NCBI GenBank assembly: GCA_026120185.1
Contig: JANUWF010002121.1
Coordinates: 1,487,501-1,551,500 of the forward strand
Direction: 5' to 3'
Length of the DNA: 64,000 nt
Origin: Voacanga thouarsii
Taxonomy: Eukaryota > Streptophyta > Magnoliopsida > Gentianales > Apocynaceae
In this document: positions 22,952-33,791 of the stretch, piece by piece
Numbering within the stretch: position 1 is the first letter of the stretch
Layout: the number at the start of each line of letters is the position of its first letter
Position numbers and translations under genes: made by a program
Notes under the pieces: generated by a model
Database searches by the model: none
The model's input: the letters and a program-made list of their open reading frames with translations, nothing else
Told to the model about the DNA's origin: nothing

Positions 22952-24454
22952 CCTCTTATTGAAAAAGAACTACAGCTTTTAGAAAACAAGATAGCCCAAA
23001 TCAATTTTCTCAAAGAAGATGTAGCTTTTCAACGTCTTCAACAATATCTAATTGAGCTTGGCATCAAATCCCAAATTGCAAAAATGGATACTCATATCGA
23101 GACCCAACTTTGTTCCGCATTTTGGAATAGAAAACAACACATTGTTCGGCTTCCATACGAGCCAGACATTGATGAAAAATTCATTCCAACAAAGGCCCAT
23201 CCTATCCAAATGAATCATAAGCTCACAACTCATTGCCAAAAAGAGATCAACGATCTTCTACAAAAATGACTAATTTCTCCTAGCAACTCTCCATGGAGTT
23301 GTGCAGGATTTTATGTCAATAAAAATGCTGAACTTGAGCAAGGTGTTTCAAGACTTCTCATCAATTACAAACTTCTCAATTCAGCCCTCAGATGGATTAG
23401 GTATCCTATTCCAAACAAAAAAGATTTGTTAAACAGATTACATTATACTTTACTGTTTTCAAAATTTGATTTGAAATCAGGTTTTTGGCAAATTTAAGTT
23501 GATCCTAGAGATCGCTACAAAAATTGCTTTTATAGTTCCATTTGGCCAATATGAATGGAATATGATACCTTTTGGATTAAAAAATGCTCCTTCAGAATTC
23601 CAGCGAATTATGAATGAAATTTTTAATCCATTTCCTCAATTTATTATTGTTTACACTGATGATGTTCTAATTTTTTCTCAAAATTTAGATCAACATTTCA
23701 AACATTTAAAAACTTTCTGTCAAACGGCTAAACATAATGGTTTAGTCCTTTCACAAACTAAGTATAGTCTTTTTCAAACTAATGTCCGATTTCTGGGACA
23801 TCAAATTCAACAAGGAACTATTACTCTTATCCAGAGGTCAATTCAGTTTGCTGACAAATTTCCAAATCAAATTATTAATCGAACTCAACTCCAGCACTTT
23901 TTGGGTTGTCTCAATTATGTTTCTGAATTTATTGCAGGAATTAGTACTCTCATTAAACCCCTACACAACAGACTCAAACAACCCCCTCCTCCATAGACCG
24001 ATGTCCATACTTCCATAGTCAAGCAGGTCAAAATGAAAGTCAAGACTCTTCCTTACTTGGCACTTCCTGACCCTTCTACCCCCAAAATAGTCGAAACAGA
24101 TGCTTCTGATATCGGCTATGGTGGTGTTCTTAAACAAGTCAAAGATGGCAAAACGCATATAGTTGCATTTGCATCAAAGTATTGGAATAATTCTCAACAG
24201 AACTATCCTACCATAAAAAAAGAAATTTTGGCAATTATTTTATACATTTCAAAATTTCAAGCTGATTTCTTAAATCAGAAATTTTTACTTCGTATTGATT
24301 GCCAAGCTGCAAAATCTGTTTTGCAAAAAGATGTTCAAAATCTCAGATATTTGTTAGGTGGCAAGCTATTTTATCTATTTTTTATTTCGATATAGAGTAT
24401 ATCAAAGGTTCTTCAAATTCTATTCCTGATTTTTTAACTCGGAAATTTCTGTAG
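22951..24454 (+). pseudogene. Pararetroviral reverse transcriptase-RNase H, broken
   Basis: Sequence similarity runs continuously from the region before the polymerase through the fingers/palm and RNase H. Recognisable pieces are MIPFGLKNAPSEFQ (from about 23560), the catalytic YTDDVLIFSQN (about 23652), RFLGHQI (about 23787), and the RNase H motifs ETDASDIGYGGVLKQ (about 24092) and YPTIKKEILAI (about 24207). Visible damage: a TGA at 23267-23269, another stop near 23496, a frame change near 23500-23520, a TAG at 23994-23996 between polymerase and RNase H, and a frame change near 24360 before the natural end at 24452-24454. The first 300 bp begin abruptly at the (TA)n tract, so the upstream polyprotein is truncated. 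The catalytic DD pair is still present. Confidence 0.85.
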
Positions 24455-24465
24455 GGACGATAATT

Positions 24466-24975
24466 ATGCCTCCCAAAAAGACTAAGCCTCCGAAACTTAA
24501 TGAGCTTCTAGCCTTACCTGCACCATCTGTAACACAGGTCCCCAAAAAGGATTCTAGTGAATCCTCCTCTTCCGATAAATCTAGATTTACGTCCCCAAAA
24601 GATTATGCCATGAGCATACCTGAAACAGCTGCTTCTTAATCAGCCAAAATACAGGAGCCTCTCTCCCTCACAAACATAACAAAAGCCAGTTGGGTTGATA
24701 TTGTAGAATCTCAAGATTTACAAGATACCCAAACTCAATCAATCTTCAACCCATTAGACTTTGGAAAATGGTGCCAGCAAATGAACTTCAATTTCAAACA
24801 GGTAACCGGACAGGTAACCTCTTCTGATTCAAAATCTGTGGTGGTAAAAAATCCCACAAACATTGGAGCTTCAGGCTCCAAAATCACTGGCACGATGCAA
24901 TCGGCATCCCAACAGGCTCTGTCTTCTAAGTCCAAACCTGTTTCTTCCAGGTTCTCTTCATTGATGATGTTCTAA
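24466..24975 (+). pseudogene. Downstream ORF of the pararetroviral remnant (ORF2-like), truncated
   Basis: It starts with ATG at 24466 (MPPKKTKPPKLNELL) 11 bp after the RNase H stop. One frame runs 510 nt and is interrupted by a single TAA at 24637-24639. It is serine-, lysine- and threonine-rich, without a domain I recognise. Florendoviruses have a second ORF of unknown function in this position (from memory). The 3' end is lost: at 24962 the sequence switches to a copy of the polymerase-motif region and then (TA)n. Confidence 0.6.
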
Positions 24976-24986
24976 TTTTTTTCTCA

Positions 24987-25012
24987 ATATATATATATAT
25001 ATATATATATAT
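24987..25012. repeat. (TA)n microsatellite, right flank of the viral remnant
   Basis: About 13 AT units directly after the viral segment, mirroring the tract at 22909-22949. Confidence 0.92.
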
Positions 25013-25115
25013 CTTCGTCAAATTGGTAAATTTGATTTTTTTTTTTTGGTTTTACATATATATATCTTTGTCAAATTGGTAAATTTGATTTTTTTTTTTT
25101 TTTTGGTTTTACATC
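25006..25115 (+). repeat. Tandem duplication of a ~52-bp unit
   Basis: Two copies of TATATATCTT(C/T)GTC, AAATTGGTAAATTTG and a long T run ending GGTTTTACAT, differing mainly in T-run length. Confidence 0.85.
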
Positions 25116-25926
25116 TTTGTTCCTTTTGTATGTTTGCCTTTCTTCCAAATTTTCTTTTTCCTAACCTCAAGTACTTTTTCCAATGAAACATTACCTATTA
25201 ACCAACTAAGCATTAAAATTTTAGCAATCTTAATAATACATTGGTTCAATAAAGATATTGTATTAATTGCTATTTTTCCACTATATTATGGTTGAAATTG
25301 AGGGGATAGAAGAAGACATGGAAAATAAATTGAAAATAAAAAGAAGGAGACGGAGAAAGGGAAGGAGGAGAAAACAGGAAACAAAAGAAAATTCGAATTC
25401 CAGATTTGCAACTTTGACGAACTGCCAAACAATTTATTAGTTGGAAACATATTTAGGAGTTCGGGAACTTATTGAGAAAAAAACACAAATCAGGGGTTGA
25501 AGTGAAATTTTCTGCAGTCCAAGGGTTTCCGGAAAAGACGTATTTGCCTCCACAACGTAAGAGAGGTGAATCATGCTTTTATTGCATGATTAGCACGTGA
25601 AAGACATACGCAACCCACATTTTCAGTCTTTTCGCGTATTTGTCACTTCATAGCTTTTTTTTTTTTAAGTAATTAGTAAAATTCGGCATCAAAATATGTT
25701 GTTTATTTTTAAAAAATTTCATTTTTTTTTTACTTTTTTAGTATTTAAATTACTATTTTTTAAAAAATTATCCCAACCACTAACTTCGCAGGCAAGGTCA
25801 GCGATTTTTCATCATATGCCAACCGTGTATAGTTTTTTAAAGGTGCAAAATCGTCTTTTTAAGGGATTAAGGAGTTTGATTTGAGAAGGAATTAAAGTAA
25901 AATAATAGATTAGTCTTTCAAAACAG
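25116..25926. other. Non-coding stretch
   Basis: No gene recognised. It contains a purine-rich stretch at 25300-25395 and poly-T runs near 25655 and 25723. The 62-codon frame at 25696 lies in T-rich sequence and is not supported. Confidence 0.5.
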
Positions 25927-25931
25927 TATAT

Positions 25932-26237
25932 TGTTATAAAATTTTGGTAGTGTAAAAAAAAAAAAAATTTACACATAATAAATCTCTAATTATTATTTAT
26001 ACAAGAATTTCTTCTAATTTCTCTATTTCTTTTCTCTCATAATTTTCTCTAACAATTGGTATATTTTTCAAGCTTGAGAAGATCTCTATTTATAGAACTC
26101 TTATTAGTGGTGTCTCCACTAACTCCACTTATATGTATTGGTAGTGTTAATGGTGGACATCCATATCTATTTGTCCACTAATAGAATTATTGAATTCTCC
26201 ACTAATTAGTGGATTCTCCACTAATAAATTCACAACA
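25932..26237 (-). repeat. 3' LTR of the mosaic copia element
   Basis: 306 bp with TGTTATAAAATTTT at the plus-strand left end and TTCACAACA at the right, adjoining the purine tract (minus strand AAGGGGGAG). Confidence 0.88.
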
Positions 26238-26379
26238 CTCCCCCTTGGATGTTTATTATATAAACATTATAGCTCGTTAAAACCTTATTAGATAAAAAAT
26301 CAATGAGAAAAAAAATCTAGTGAAGGAAAAAGAATACAATATTCTATATGTCTGCTTATTACTCCCCCTAATGAGATGA

Positions 26380-26475
26380 TCCCTTTAAATCTTTGAACCG
26401 ACGCATATTAATTTTATATCTCAACTTCTCAAATGTTGCAGTCGGTAAAGTCTTCGTGAAAATATCTGTCAGGTT
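26380..26475 (-). pseudogene. Copia RNase H C-terminal fragment
   Basis: On the minus strand the frame reads DIFTKTLPTATFEKL, the conserved tail of copia RNase H (family consensus LADLFTK-LP---F-KL), shortly before the polypurine tract. Everything upstream in pol is missing because a partial LTR follows. Confidence 0.7.
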
Positions 26476-26541
26476 ATCACATAACCAAATTTATATCATA
26501 TCAATTTTACATTTCTTCTGTAATTCTTGAGTAAAGAAGAA

Positions 26542-26782
26542 TTATAAAATTTTGGCAATGTCAAAATAAAATCTATACACAATAAATGTCTGACTATTAT
26601 TTGCACAAGAATTTCTTCCAATTTCTCTCTTTCTTTTCTCTCACAGTTTTCTCTAACAATTCTCTCACAATTGGTATATTTTTCAAGCTTGGAAAGAACT
26701 CTATTTACAGAGCTCTTATTAGTGGTGTCTCTACTAATATGTATTCGTGGTGTAAATGGTGAACATCCATATACATTTGTCC
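26542..26782 (-). repeat. Third, partial LTR inside the mosaic copia element
   Basis: It matches the first ~240 bp of 27637-27949 in the same orientation but lacks the two leading bases and about the last 65 bp. It joins the RNase H tail on one side and the end of gag on the other. Confidence 0.8.
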
Positions 26783-27488
26783 CTAATTTGTTCCATTATT
26801 ATCTTTTCTTTCCCACTTTCGGTGACTAGTTTTTCTCACAACTTGATTATTATTGTGATAAGGGAAATATCGACCGTGTCTATAACCATAACCACAACCA
26901 CAACCACGACCATGGCGACAACCACGGCAACGACTACGACTATGACTCTGGCTTCTGCTAGAGCCAACAACATTCACTTCTGGGAGTGCTGTTGAGCCAG
27001 TTGGTTTGACTTCATCATTTTTCAATAATAACTCATTATTTTTCTCTGCAATGAGAAAGGTAATAATTAAATCGGTAAATTTTGTGTACCATTTTTCTCG
27101 ATATTGTTGCTGCAGGACAATATTCGAGGCATAAAAGGTAGAGAATGTCTTCTCCAGCATATCTTCATCAGTAATTTTTTCTCCACATAATTTTAACTGA
27201 GATGTAATTTTATATATGGCGGAGCTATATTCATTCACGGTTTTAAAATCTTGCAACTTCAGGTGCAACCATTTATACCATACAGTTGGTAGTACGACCA
27301 TTCAGGTAGTTAAATATTTCTTTTAAATTTACCCACAGGACATATGGATCTTTTTCAATAAGATATTCCAGTTTCAAATTTTCGTCAAGATGACGACGGA
27401 TAAAAATCAAAACTTTAGCCTTTTGTTGTGCAGATGCACTATTATTTTCTTTAATAGTCTTACTAAAGCCTTTAGCATTTAGATGCAT
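26783..27488 (-). pseudogene. Copia gag (UBN2-type), frameshifted
   Basis: Two overlapping minus-strand frames make up one gag. 27488-27273 holds the N-terminal part (RRHLDENLKLEYLIEKDPYV), and 27301-26783 holds the rest (LKLQDFKTVNEYSSAIYKI, GEKITDEDMLEKTFSTFYAS, LLLKNDEVKPTGS) and a basic, glycine/arginine-rich tail. A frame change lies near 27290. This is the gag type common in plant copia elements, which forms the virus-like particle. No zinc knuckle is visible before the partial LTR. Confidence 0.8.
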
Positions 27489-27636
27489 TTCTGTATCGAG
27501 AACCCATTACATATAATTTTTTCCAGAAATATCAAGGACTACAAATTCGAGTTTAGTAAGGCTAGCCATAAGGATCAATAAATGTGTACTTTTAGTCTTT
27601 TGGCTTTTGTAACGGCAAATATTCATGCTGATAATG

Positions 27637-27949
27637 TGTTATAAAATTTTGGCAGTATCAGAATAAAATTTACACACAATAAATCTCTGACTATTATTTA
27701 TACAAGAATTTCTTCCAATTTCTCTCTTTCTTTTCTCTCACAATTTTCTCTAACAATTCTCTCACAATTGGTATATTTTTCAAGCTTGGGAAGAGCTCTA
27801 TTTATAGAGCTCTTATTAGTGGTGTCTCCACTAACTCCACTAATATGTAGTAGTGGTGTTAATGGTGGACATTCATATACATTTGTCCACTAATAGAATT
27901 AGTAGATTCTCTACTAATTAGTGGATTCTCCAATAATGAATTCACAACA
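27637..27949 (-). repeat. 5' LTR of the mosaic copia element
   Basis: 313 bp, TGTTATAAAATTTT...TTCACAACA, followed by the target duplication TATAT. The minus strand continues from its inner end into CATTATCAGCATG, a decayed primer-binding site. Confidence 0.88.
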
Positions 27950-27954
27950 TATAT

Positions 27955-28265
27955 AGTCAGCATGTAATTAAAACTACTGAACTCCATGGAAAAATTTGTG
28001 GTTGGAACCACAACTTTTTTATTTTTTAAAAAGAAATTACATTGACACTAAAAAGTTAAAAAGAATATTTAAGACTTTTTAAAGATAAAAAAAATACTCG
28101 AGGACCACTTTCGCTTATTATCTCTTTTTTTTTTTTTTTGGGTACTTTTTATCCATGAAGTCTCAGAAGAGATATATGGTCTAAATAAGACATTTTTTTA
28201 ATACATTGAGTGAAATTTTATCCTATTGTTTGTAGTATTTACATTATCCCTTGATAATCTTTGTT
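27955..28265. other. Non-coding gap between two elements
   Basis: AT-rich sequence with a 17-base T run near 28123. No feature seen. Confidence 0.5.
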
Positions 28266-28930
28266 CACTACAAGAAAACACAGCATTAGCGAGGGTTACT
28301 GTCGTCGCTAAACCATCGCTACTCCATATTAGCGACGGCATAGAGATGACAAGATCCATGGCTAAATACTCCCTTGCTAAATAAAAATTTTGTGACGGTG
28401 CAAAATAGCGAGGGTTTAGCAATAGCAACTGTCAGACTAATAATCGAGTCAATGAAGTTACAGGGTCAAATTTGCATCGACGTATCGACGGAATAGCGAT
28501 AGTTATATTATTTTCTACTTATAAATTTTAAGAAATTAATCCAATTCATAGCAAATATAGTGAGGAATTAGCGACAGTGTCTAATTTTTTTTTTAAAAAA
28601 TAAAATATTTGCCGTTGCTAAACTATAGCAACTGTAGCAAGGGAATAACGATGGCATTCTATTTTTTAAATTTTGAATTATTGAAAAAATTTTGCGTCAT
28701 TGCCAATCTGTAGCTAATTTAGAAAGGGATTAGTGACGGCATTCTATTTTTGCGCTTTTTAATATTTGAAATAATTTATCGCCGTCGTAAATCCATAGCC
28801 AAATTAGCAAGGAACTAGAGACAATGTATATATAATGTCTATTTTAATAAATAGGTCATCTCTACACTATAGGTAGTTGCTACGGATTACCGATGGTTTA
28901 ATTCAGTCATCGCTAAACCATAACTATTAT
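28266..28930 (-). repeat. CACTA terminus and subterminal repeat region
   Basis: After the 13-bp terminus the region carries many short repeats around TTAGCGACGG, GTCGCTAAACC and AGCGAGGG in both orientations, the presumed transposase binding sites of En/Spm elements. Confidence 0.75.
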
Positions 28931-29177
28931 ATTTTTCCTCTTCCAGGACCTATTTTGTAATTATTTTAAACCCCTTGTACCGTATTTCATATTCTAGCAA
29001 TATATACCACACAAAACGTGAATTCATAAAAACGTGTAAACTTATTAAAATAAAATAATCATCTTAATAATATAAAATAAATATACATGATAAATGTAAT
29101 GTAAATATAAGTGTATCAACTCAAAAGTTTAATCTATTGTAAATGTGATATAAATGATAAAATCTACAATGAAATCC

Positions 29178-29465
29178 CTATGCTACAGGAGTAGTAGTGC
29201 CAGCTGAAGGAGATGGGGGTGGAGATCGAGGATGGGAATGGGAGAAAGGATGAGGATCTGGGGGTAAAATAAAACTGCCATCAGTGTTGTCCTCCTCATC
29301 AGCTGCTAGAGTCGGCAGCAATAGTGGTAAGGATAATCCAAACATCTGAGACACTAGTGTCATCCACCCAATAAAATTACTCTGCATATGATCCAGCTTC
29401 TTATCAAAATCCTTCCTGAGCTTCTCTCTTACTTCGTGCACTCTCTCCTTAAGCCTTCTCTCCAC
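29178..29465 (-). CDS. CACTA C-terminal exon, distal copy
   Basis: 95 codons on the minus strand beginning MERRLKERVHEVREKLRKDF, a charged helical stretch (likely coiled coil), then LPLLLPTLAADEEDN and a proline/serine-rich tail (DPHPFSHSHPRSPPPSP). This matches the C-terminal part of the second CACTA-encoded protein of plant En/Spm elements (Ptta-type) by general character, not by a motif I can prove. In the element's order it is the last exon; the real protein probably continues from upstream exons by splicing. Confidence 0.5.
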   Translation of the reverse strand: MERRLKERVHEVREKLRKDFDKKLDHMQSNFIGWMTLVSQMFGLSLPLLLPTLAADEEDNTDGSFILPPDPHPFSHSHPRSPPPSPSAGTTTPVA

Positions 29466-30266
29466 TATTTGCTCTATATCTGCAATTGTAGAGGAATATA
29501 TGGATATATGCTAGAGCTGCTGCCTGGCTTAGGCTACCTCTGAGCCCAGTCCAAATACACATCCTCGATTAAACCCACCAGCTGCCTCGATAAATAGAGC
29601 CCTCTCATCTGGGATGACAGAAGAGGTAACACTCGCAGATCCTATGGAAGAAGACTAAGTAAGGCGCTCTTTCACAGCCGTCAGGCTTTTCTAAACTTGA
29701 TTTTGAAGTAAATATTTTAAAGTGAAATGTAACCAATCATCAAGTATTTTATAATTAAGAATATTTAAATCATTACAAATATTTTATAATATTTGAAACA
29801 ATTTATTGCCATTGCAAATCTATAGCCAAATTAGCAAGGAATTACAGACGACATATATATAATGTCTATTTTAATAACTAGGTCATTGCTACACCATAAG
29901 TAGTTGCTACGGATTAGCGATGTTTAATTAGCCATCGCTAAACCATAGCTATTTTATTTTTCCTCTTCCTATACCTATGTTGTAATTATTTTAAACACCT
30001 TGTACCATATATCATATTCAAGTAATATATACCACACAAAACGTGAATTCATAAAAATGTGAAAAATGATTAAAATAAAATAATCATCTGAATAATATAA
30101 AATAAATATGCATGATTAATGTAATGTAAATATAAATGTATCACTTAAAAGTTTAATCTATTGTAAATGTGATATAAATGATAAAATCTACAATGAAATC
30201 CATATGCTACGGGAGCAGTAGCGCCAGCTCAAGGAGGTGGGGGTGGAGATCGAGGATGGGAATATG

Positions 30267-30476
30267 TCAAACGATGAGGATCTGGGGGCAAAATAAAACT
30301 GCCATTAGTGTTGTCTTCCTCATCAGCTGCCAGAGATGGCAGCAATGGTGGTAGGGGCAATCCAAACCTCTGAGACACCCAGTAAAATTACTTTGCATTT
30401 GATCCACCTTCTTATCAAAATCCTTCCTGAGTTCCTCTCTCATCTCATGCACTCTCTTCTTAAGCCTCATCTCCAC
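30267..30476 (-). pseudogene. CACTA C-terminal exon, proximal copy, frameshifted
   Basis: It starts like the distal copy (MEMRLKKRVHEMREELRKDF) but lacks about 11 bp after the SNFTG segment. The frame shifts into unrelated sequence and ends early at 30267. The proline-rich tail is therefore not read in frame in this unit. Confidence 0.6.
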
Positions 30477-30786
30477 TATCTATTCTATATCTACAAGTGT
30501 AGAAGAATATGTGGATATATGCTAGAGCTACTAACTGGCTTGGGCTAATTCTAGCCCAGTCCAAATAAAACTCCTCGATTAAACATACCAGCTACCTCGA
30601 TAAATAGAGCACTCTCATCCAGAATGATAGAAGAGGTAACATCATAGATCCTATGGAAGTAGCCTAGGTAGGACGCTCTTTCGTAGCCGTCAGGTCTTTC
30701 TAAAATTGATTTCAAAGTCAATATTTTAAAGTGAAATATAACCAATCATAAAGTATTCTATAGTTAAGAATATTTAAATCATTACC

Positions 30787-31259
30787 ACTGTCTTCTGAGA
30801 GCCCTCGCTAACGTAATGCCCCTATCTATCCCCACTCTGGAATGTATACAGCCTCTTGTACCACTCATTATAAGTAAAATTAGTGCCCATCTTCTGCCGT
30901 TGCAATTATAATAATAACTTATCAAAAAATTGATTGTAATATACATGAAGTAGAGTTACAAAACGTGCGAATAATTGAAGAAAATTGCGATATGCTTCTC
31001 ATAGACAGTGAATGAGAACTGAACCTCCAGTATGTGTAGAGGTGGCCTGACCCCTGTTCCTCCGGACAGTGGAGGAGATCCACTGAAACTTCTATGTGCT
31101 CTAGTGCTGCCGCATCTCCTCCAAATCTGAGAGTTAATTCGAGAAGGGCGCTAACTAGTGGGGGTCACCTTTCGGACCTTCGATAAGGTGTTCGAAAGGC
31201 GAGTCCTACACTTGTGCTCCCAATTAGACCGGATCTAAGCACTATTATTCTCGGCCCAA
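30787..31259 (-). pseudogene. CACTA coding exons upstream of the duplicated exon
   Basis: The minus strand carries a frame with KMGTNFTYNEWYKRLYTFQ, then a stop in SGDR*GHYVSEGSQKT, next to the proximal exon copy, plus further GC-richer stretches (31030-31259). They continue the C-terminal protein of the CACTA element. The block ends at the CGAAA target site of the copia insertion. Confidence 0.5.
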
Positions 31260-31264
31260 CGAAA

Positions 31265-33091
31265 TGAAGGATGAAAATGCAAAAATAATGAAACCGAAAG
31301 CATGCTTACAGAATGAAAAAAATTTACAGAGCATCATTGAAGCTATTTACCTCTGTGTTTGAATGACCTTATTGGCACTAAAAAAGATGTCTGAACTAAG
31401 ATGTTTGAAGCCACTAGATCACGTCCTGATAAACGTCGGCTTCGTCACATTCACGCGAAGCTTTTAAGCTTCCAAAATGACGCCCTTTCCTCAACCGGTG
31501 AAGGCTATAGAGTGTTGGGTTTTTCTTCTTTTGCTAGTGAAAGCTTCACCGACTTCATCTTTCTTTCACTTTTGTCTTGATTCCTTTTTCTTTCATTTCA
31601 TGCAAATCATTACCGAGAGAGACCAAGAGAGTAAAAAAAAAAAAAAAAGCCCCATGCTTTTATTATCCTCTCACGCCAAATAATATGGGATCCATCATGT
31701 GTTTTTTTTTTATTTAAATTTTTTAAATTTTATTTTACCATTGGTCTTATTCATTGGGTTAGATAAAATTATTTACATTTGGGCTTAAACACCCATAAAT
31801 AATAAGTCTCAAATATTTATTTTTTGGGCTTCATAAAACATCCCAATAAATAATTAACAAGCCTACATAGACCAATATAAAATATCAGATCTTTTTTTTA
31901 ATTTATACCTAATTAATTTTTTAATTATTTAATCTAGGCCTTGGGCCCTAAATAATTAATTAATCAATTAAACTAGATAAAATATATACTATCTCTTGGG
32001 CTTTTTATTTTATTCTAGTCCAATAATAAATTAGACAACTTAAATAAAATAAAATAAAACTTATAATTATCAAGACCAATTCCTTAACCCAAATCTGTCA
32101 GGACTTAAGGGCTATTCCGGAGACTAAAAGACACATCGTCTTAGCTACAAAAATGACCAAAATACCCATGCGATATAAATAGCTGTATTTTGTATTATAA
32201 ATATTTTTTAATATCACCATAAGAAAATATTGACTCCAAGGACAATGCTGCATTAGCAAAGTCTTCGACCTACAGGTGTAATGACTAAAATACTTCTCTA
32301 CGCATTGCCATGCATTTAGAGAGGAGGAGTGTACTAACACCTCTCTAATAGACATCTACCAACCTTAGACCTCTAGTCCAATGATCCACGACTCTTGAAA
32401 CATTTTCACTTTCCAGTGGAGTTACTCTAAAGTAAACATCCAAGTCATGTTCTCTAGGGCCCTGGATATTTAGATCAATTGTACAATCATAAGGGGCGAT
32501 ATAACATAGAAGTTATCTTGTACAAATATGTCTTAACTAACTAGTCACATATACCCAACATACAAGTATATCGGTTCTACGAAAGAAACTCAACTATAAC
32601 ATATCAAAGTACATGCTTCTAGCTTCGTCAGACCACCAACTCATACTCAAGTGGTAGAGTATTAGTCTACGATGTAACAGTAATGGTCTAGGTTTCTTCT
32701 AAATAGTACATTTAGAAACCACTATTACAGGTTCTGTTCTACGTATTCAAAATACGCTCATGCTATGAAGTGAGTGGACTACTTACTGGCTAAAGGTAAG
32801 ACTTTCCGCATTTGAAATTCATAACAAAGTAACCTAAACATAATAAGATTTCTATTTTCATCAATCGGTTAAGAACAAACATTTATGTGTCAAGTAACCC
32901 ATGATCCATGCCTTACCGTAAAAGACTACCATTCACATGAATCACTTATTTAAACATAGTGGGTCCTATCCAAACGTAAATCGTGCACAAATAAAATATA
33001 AATTCACAAATAAATTTTGATAATAAATTCTTTTATTAATAAATTCAATAATTACATCAGAAAACTAGTCTAGAAAGCATATATTCCAACA
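31265..33091 (-). repeat. 3' LTR of the copia element
   Basis: 1827 bp. Its plus-strand right end TATTCCAACA adjoins the purine tract (minus strand GCAAGTGGGAGAT). A tRNA-like phrase lies at 32644-32695. Confidence 0.92.
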
Positions 33092-33106
33092 ATCTCCCAC
33101 TTGCAC
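33092..33106 (-). other. Polypurine tract of the copia element
   Basis: The minus strand reads GTGCAAGTGGGAGAT immediately before the LTR start TGTTGGAATA. Confidence 0.85.
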
Positions 33107-33278
33107 TCTAAGACTAAGAAAGCCCATATGTGCCCACTCTTATGGCGTCTAAGTGTCTCTTGAAAACTCTCTCAGCTAAAGGTTTGGTGAAGGGATTTGC
33201 TAGGTTGTTCTCTGAGGTTATCTGTTCCACTACGATTTCCCGTCTTTGAATAAAATCCCAGATCAGGTGGTACTTCCT

Positions 33279-33791
33279 CTAGATGTGCTTCCCCTTCTTG
33301 TGGTTCTTGGGTTCTTTGGATTGCGAGACTACTCCAGAATTATCACAATACACCACAATCGGTCTGTCCATGTGTAGCACAACTCCAAGTTTTGAAAGGA
33401 ACTTCCGAAGCCAAACTACTTTCTTGGATGCCTCCAAAGCTGCCATATACTCAGCTTCCATGGTTGAGTCAGTAATATAAGATTGTTTGGTATTCCTCCA
33501 TGAAACAGCTCCTCCAGATAAGGTGAAGACATATCCACTAGTGGGATTTCTTTCATCCTTATATGCCTGGAAGTTTGAGTCTGTGTATCCTATAAGAACC
33601 AAATCGTCAGCCCTATAAAATAGTATATTATCTTTCGTATCACTGAGATACTTGAAAATATACTTTACAGCTTGCCAATGAACCTCCCCAAGGTTTGAGT
33701 GATATCTACTAACTAAGTCTACGACAAAGCAGATATTTTTAGCAGATAACAGGCCTAGTGCACAACATGGCGTACATGAGACTTCCCACAA
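33279..33791 (-). pseudogene. Copia RNase H (31-40 kb element)
   Basis: 170 codons with the expected series: RYHSNLGEVHWQAVKYIFKY, LIGYTDSNFQAYKDERNPTS (first catalytic Asp), GGAVSWRNTKQS, STMEAEYMAALEASK (Glu) and YCDNSGVVSQSK (second Asp). The frame starts in degraded sequence upstream and is not joined in phase to the reverse transcriptase, which ends at 33967. The C-terminal tail reads in another frame. Confidence 0.85.

Larger units (their letters stand above)
22951..24986 (+). other. Endogenous pararetrovirus fragment (Caulimoviridae, florendovirus-like)
   Basis: A 2.0-kb plus-strand segment holding the 3' half of a caulimovirid polyprotein (reverse transcriptase, RNase H) followed 11 bp later by a second ORF. 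An ORF of unknown function after the RNase H is, as I recall, the arrangement of florendoviruses. The segment is flanked on both sides by (TA)n. Movement protein, coat protein and protease regions are missing. Stops and frameshifts make it non-functional. It is an old genomic copy, not an active virus. Confidence 0.8.
25932..27949 (-). mobile_element. Small mosaic Ty1-copia element (gag remnant, most of pol deleted)
   Basis: Direct repeats 25932-26237 and 27637-27949, each TGTT...AACA, are flanked by TATAT duplications (25927-25931, 27950-27954). The minus strand carries a broken gag and only the last part of RNase H. Between them is a third, partial LTR (26542-26782). The purine tract CCAAGGGGGAG before the LTR at 26237 sets the orientation. 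It cannot transpose by itself. Confidence 0.85.
28761..30785 (-). repeat. 1.03-kb tandem duplication inside the CACTA element
   Basis: 28761-29775 repeats at 29788-30785 with a period of about 1027 bp and scattered differences. Each unit contains part of the subterminal repeat region, the same AT-rich intergenic stretch and the last coding exon. The copies end at the same phrase (AAATCATTAC). Confidence 0.88.

Noticed and set aside
26756..26995. Plus-strand frame rich in Thr (TTTTTTMATTTATTTTM-like)
   Set aside because: It is the antisense reading of the Gly/Arg-rich tail of copia gag on the minus strand.
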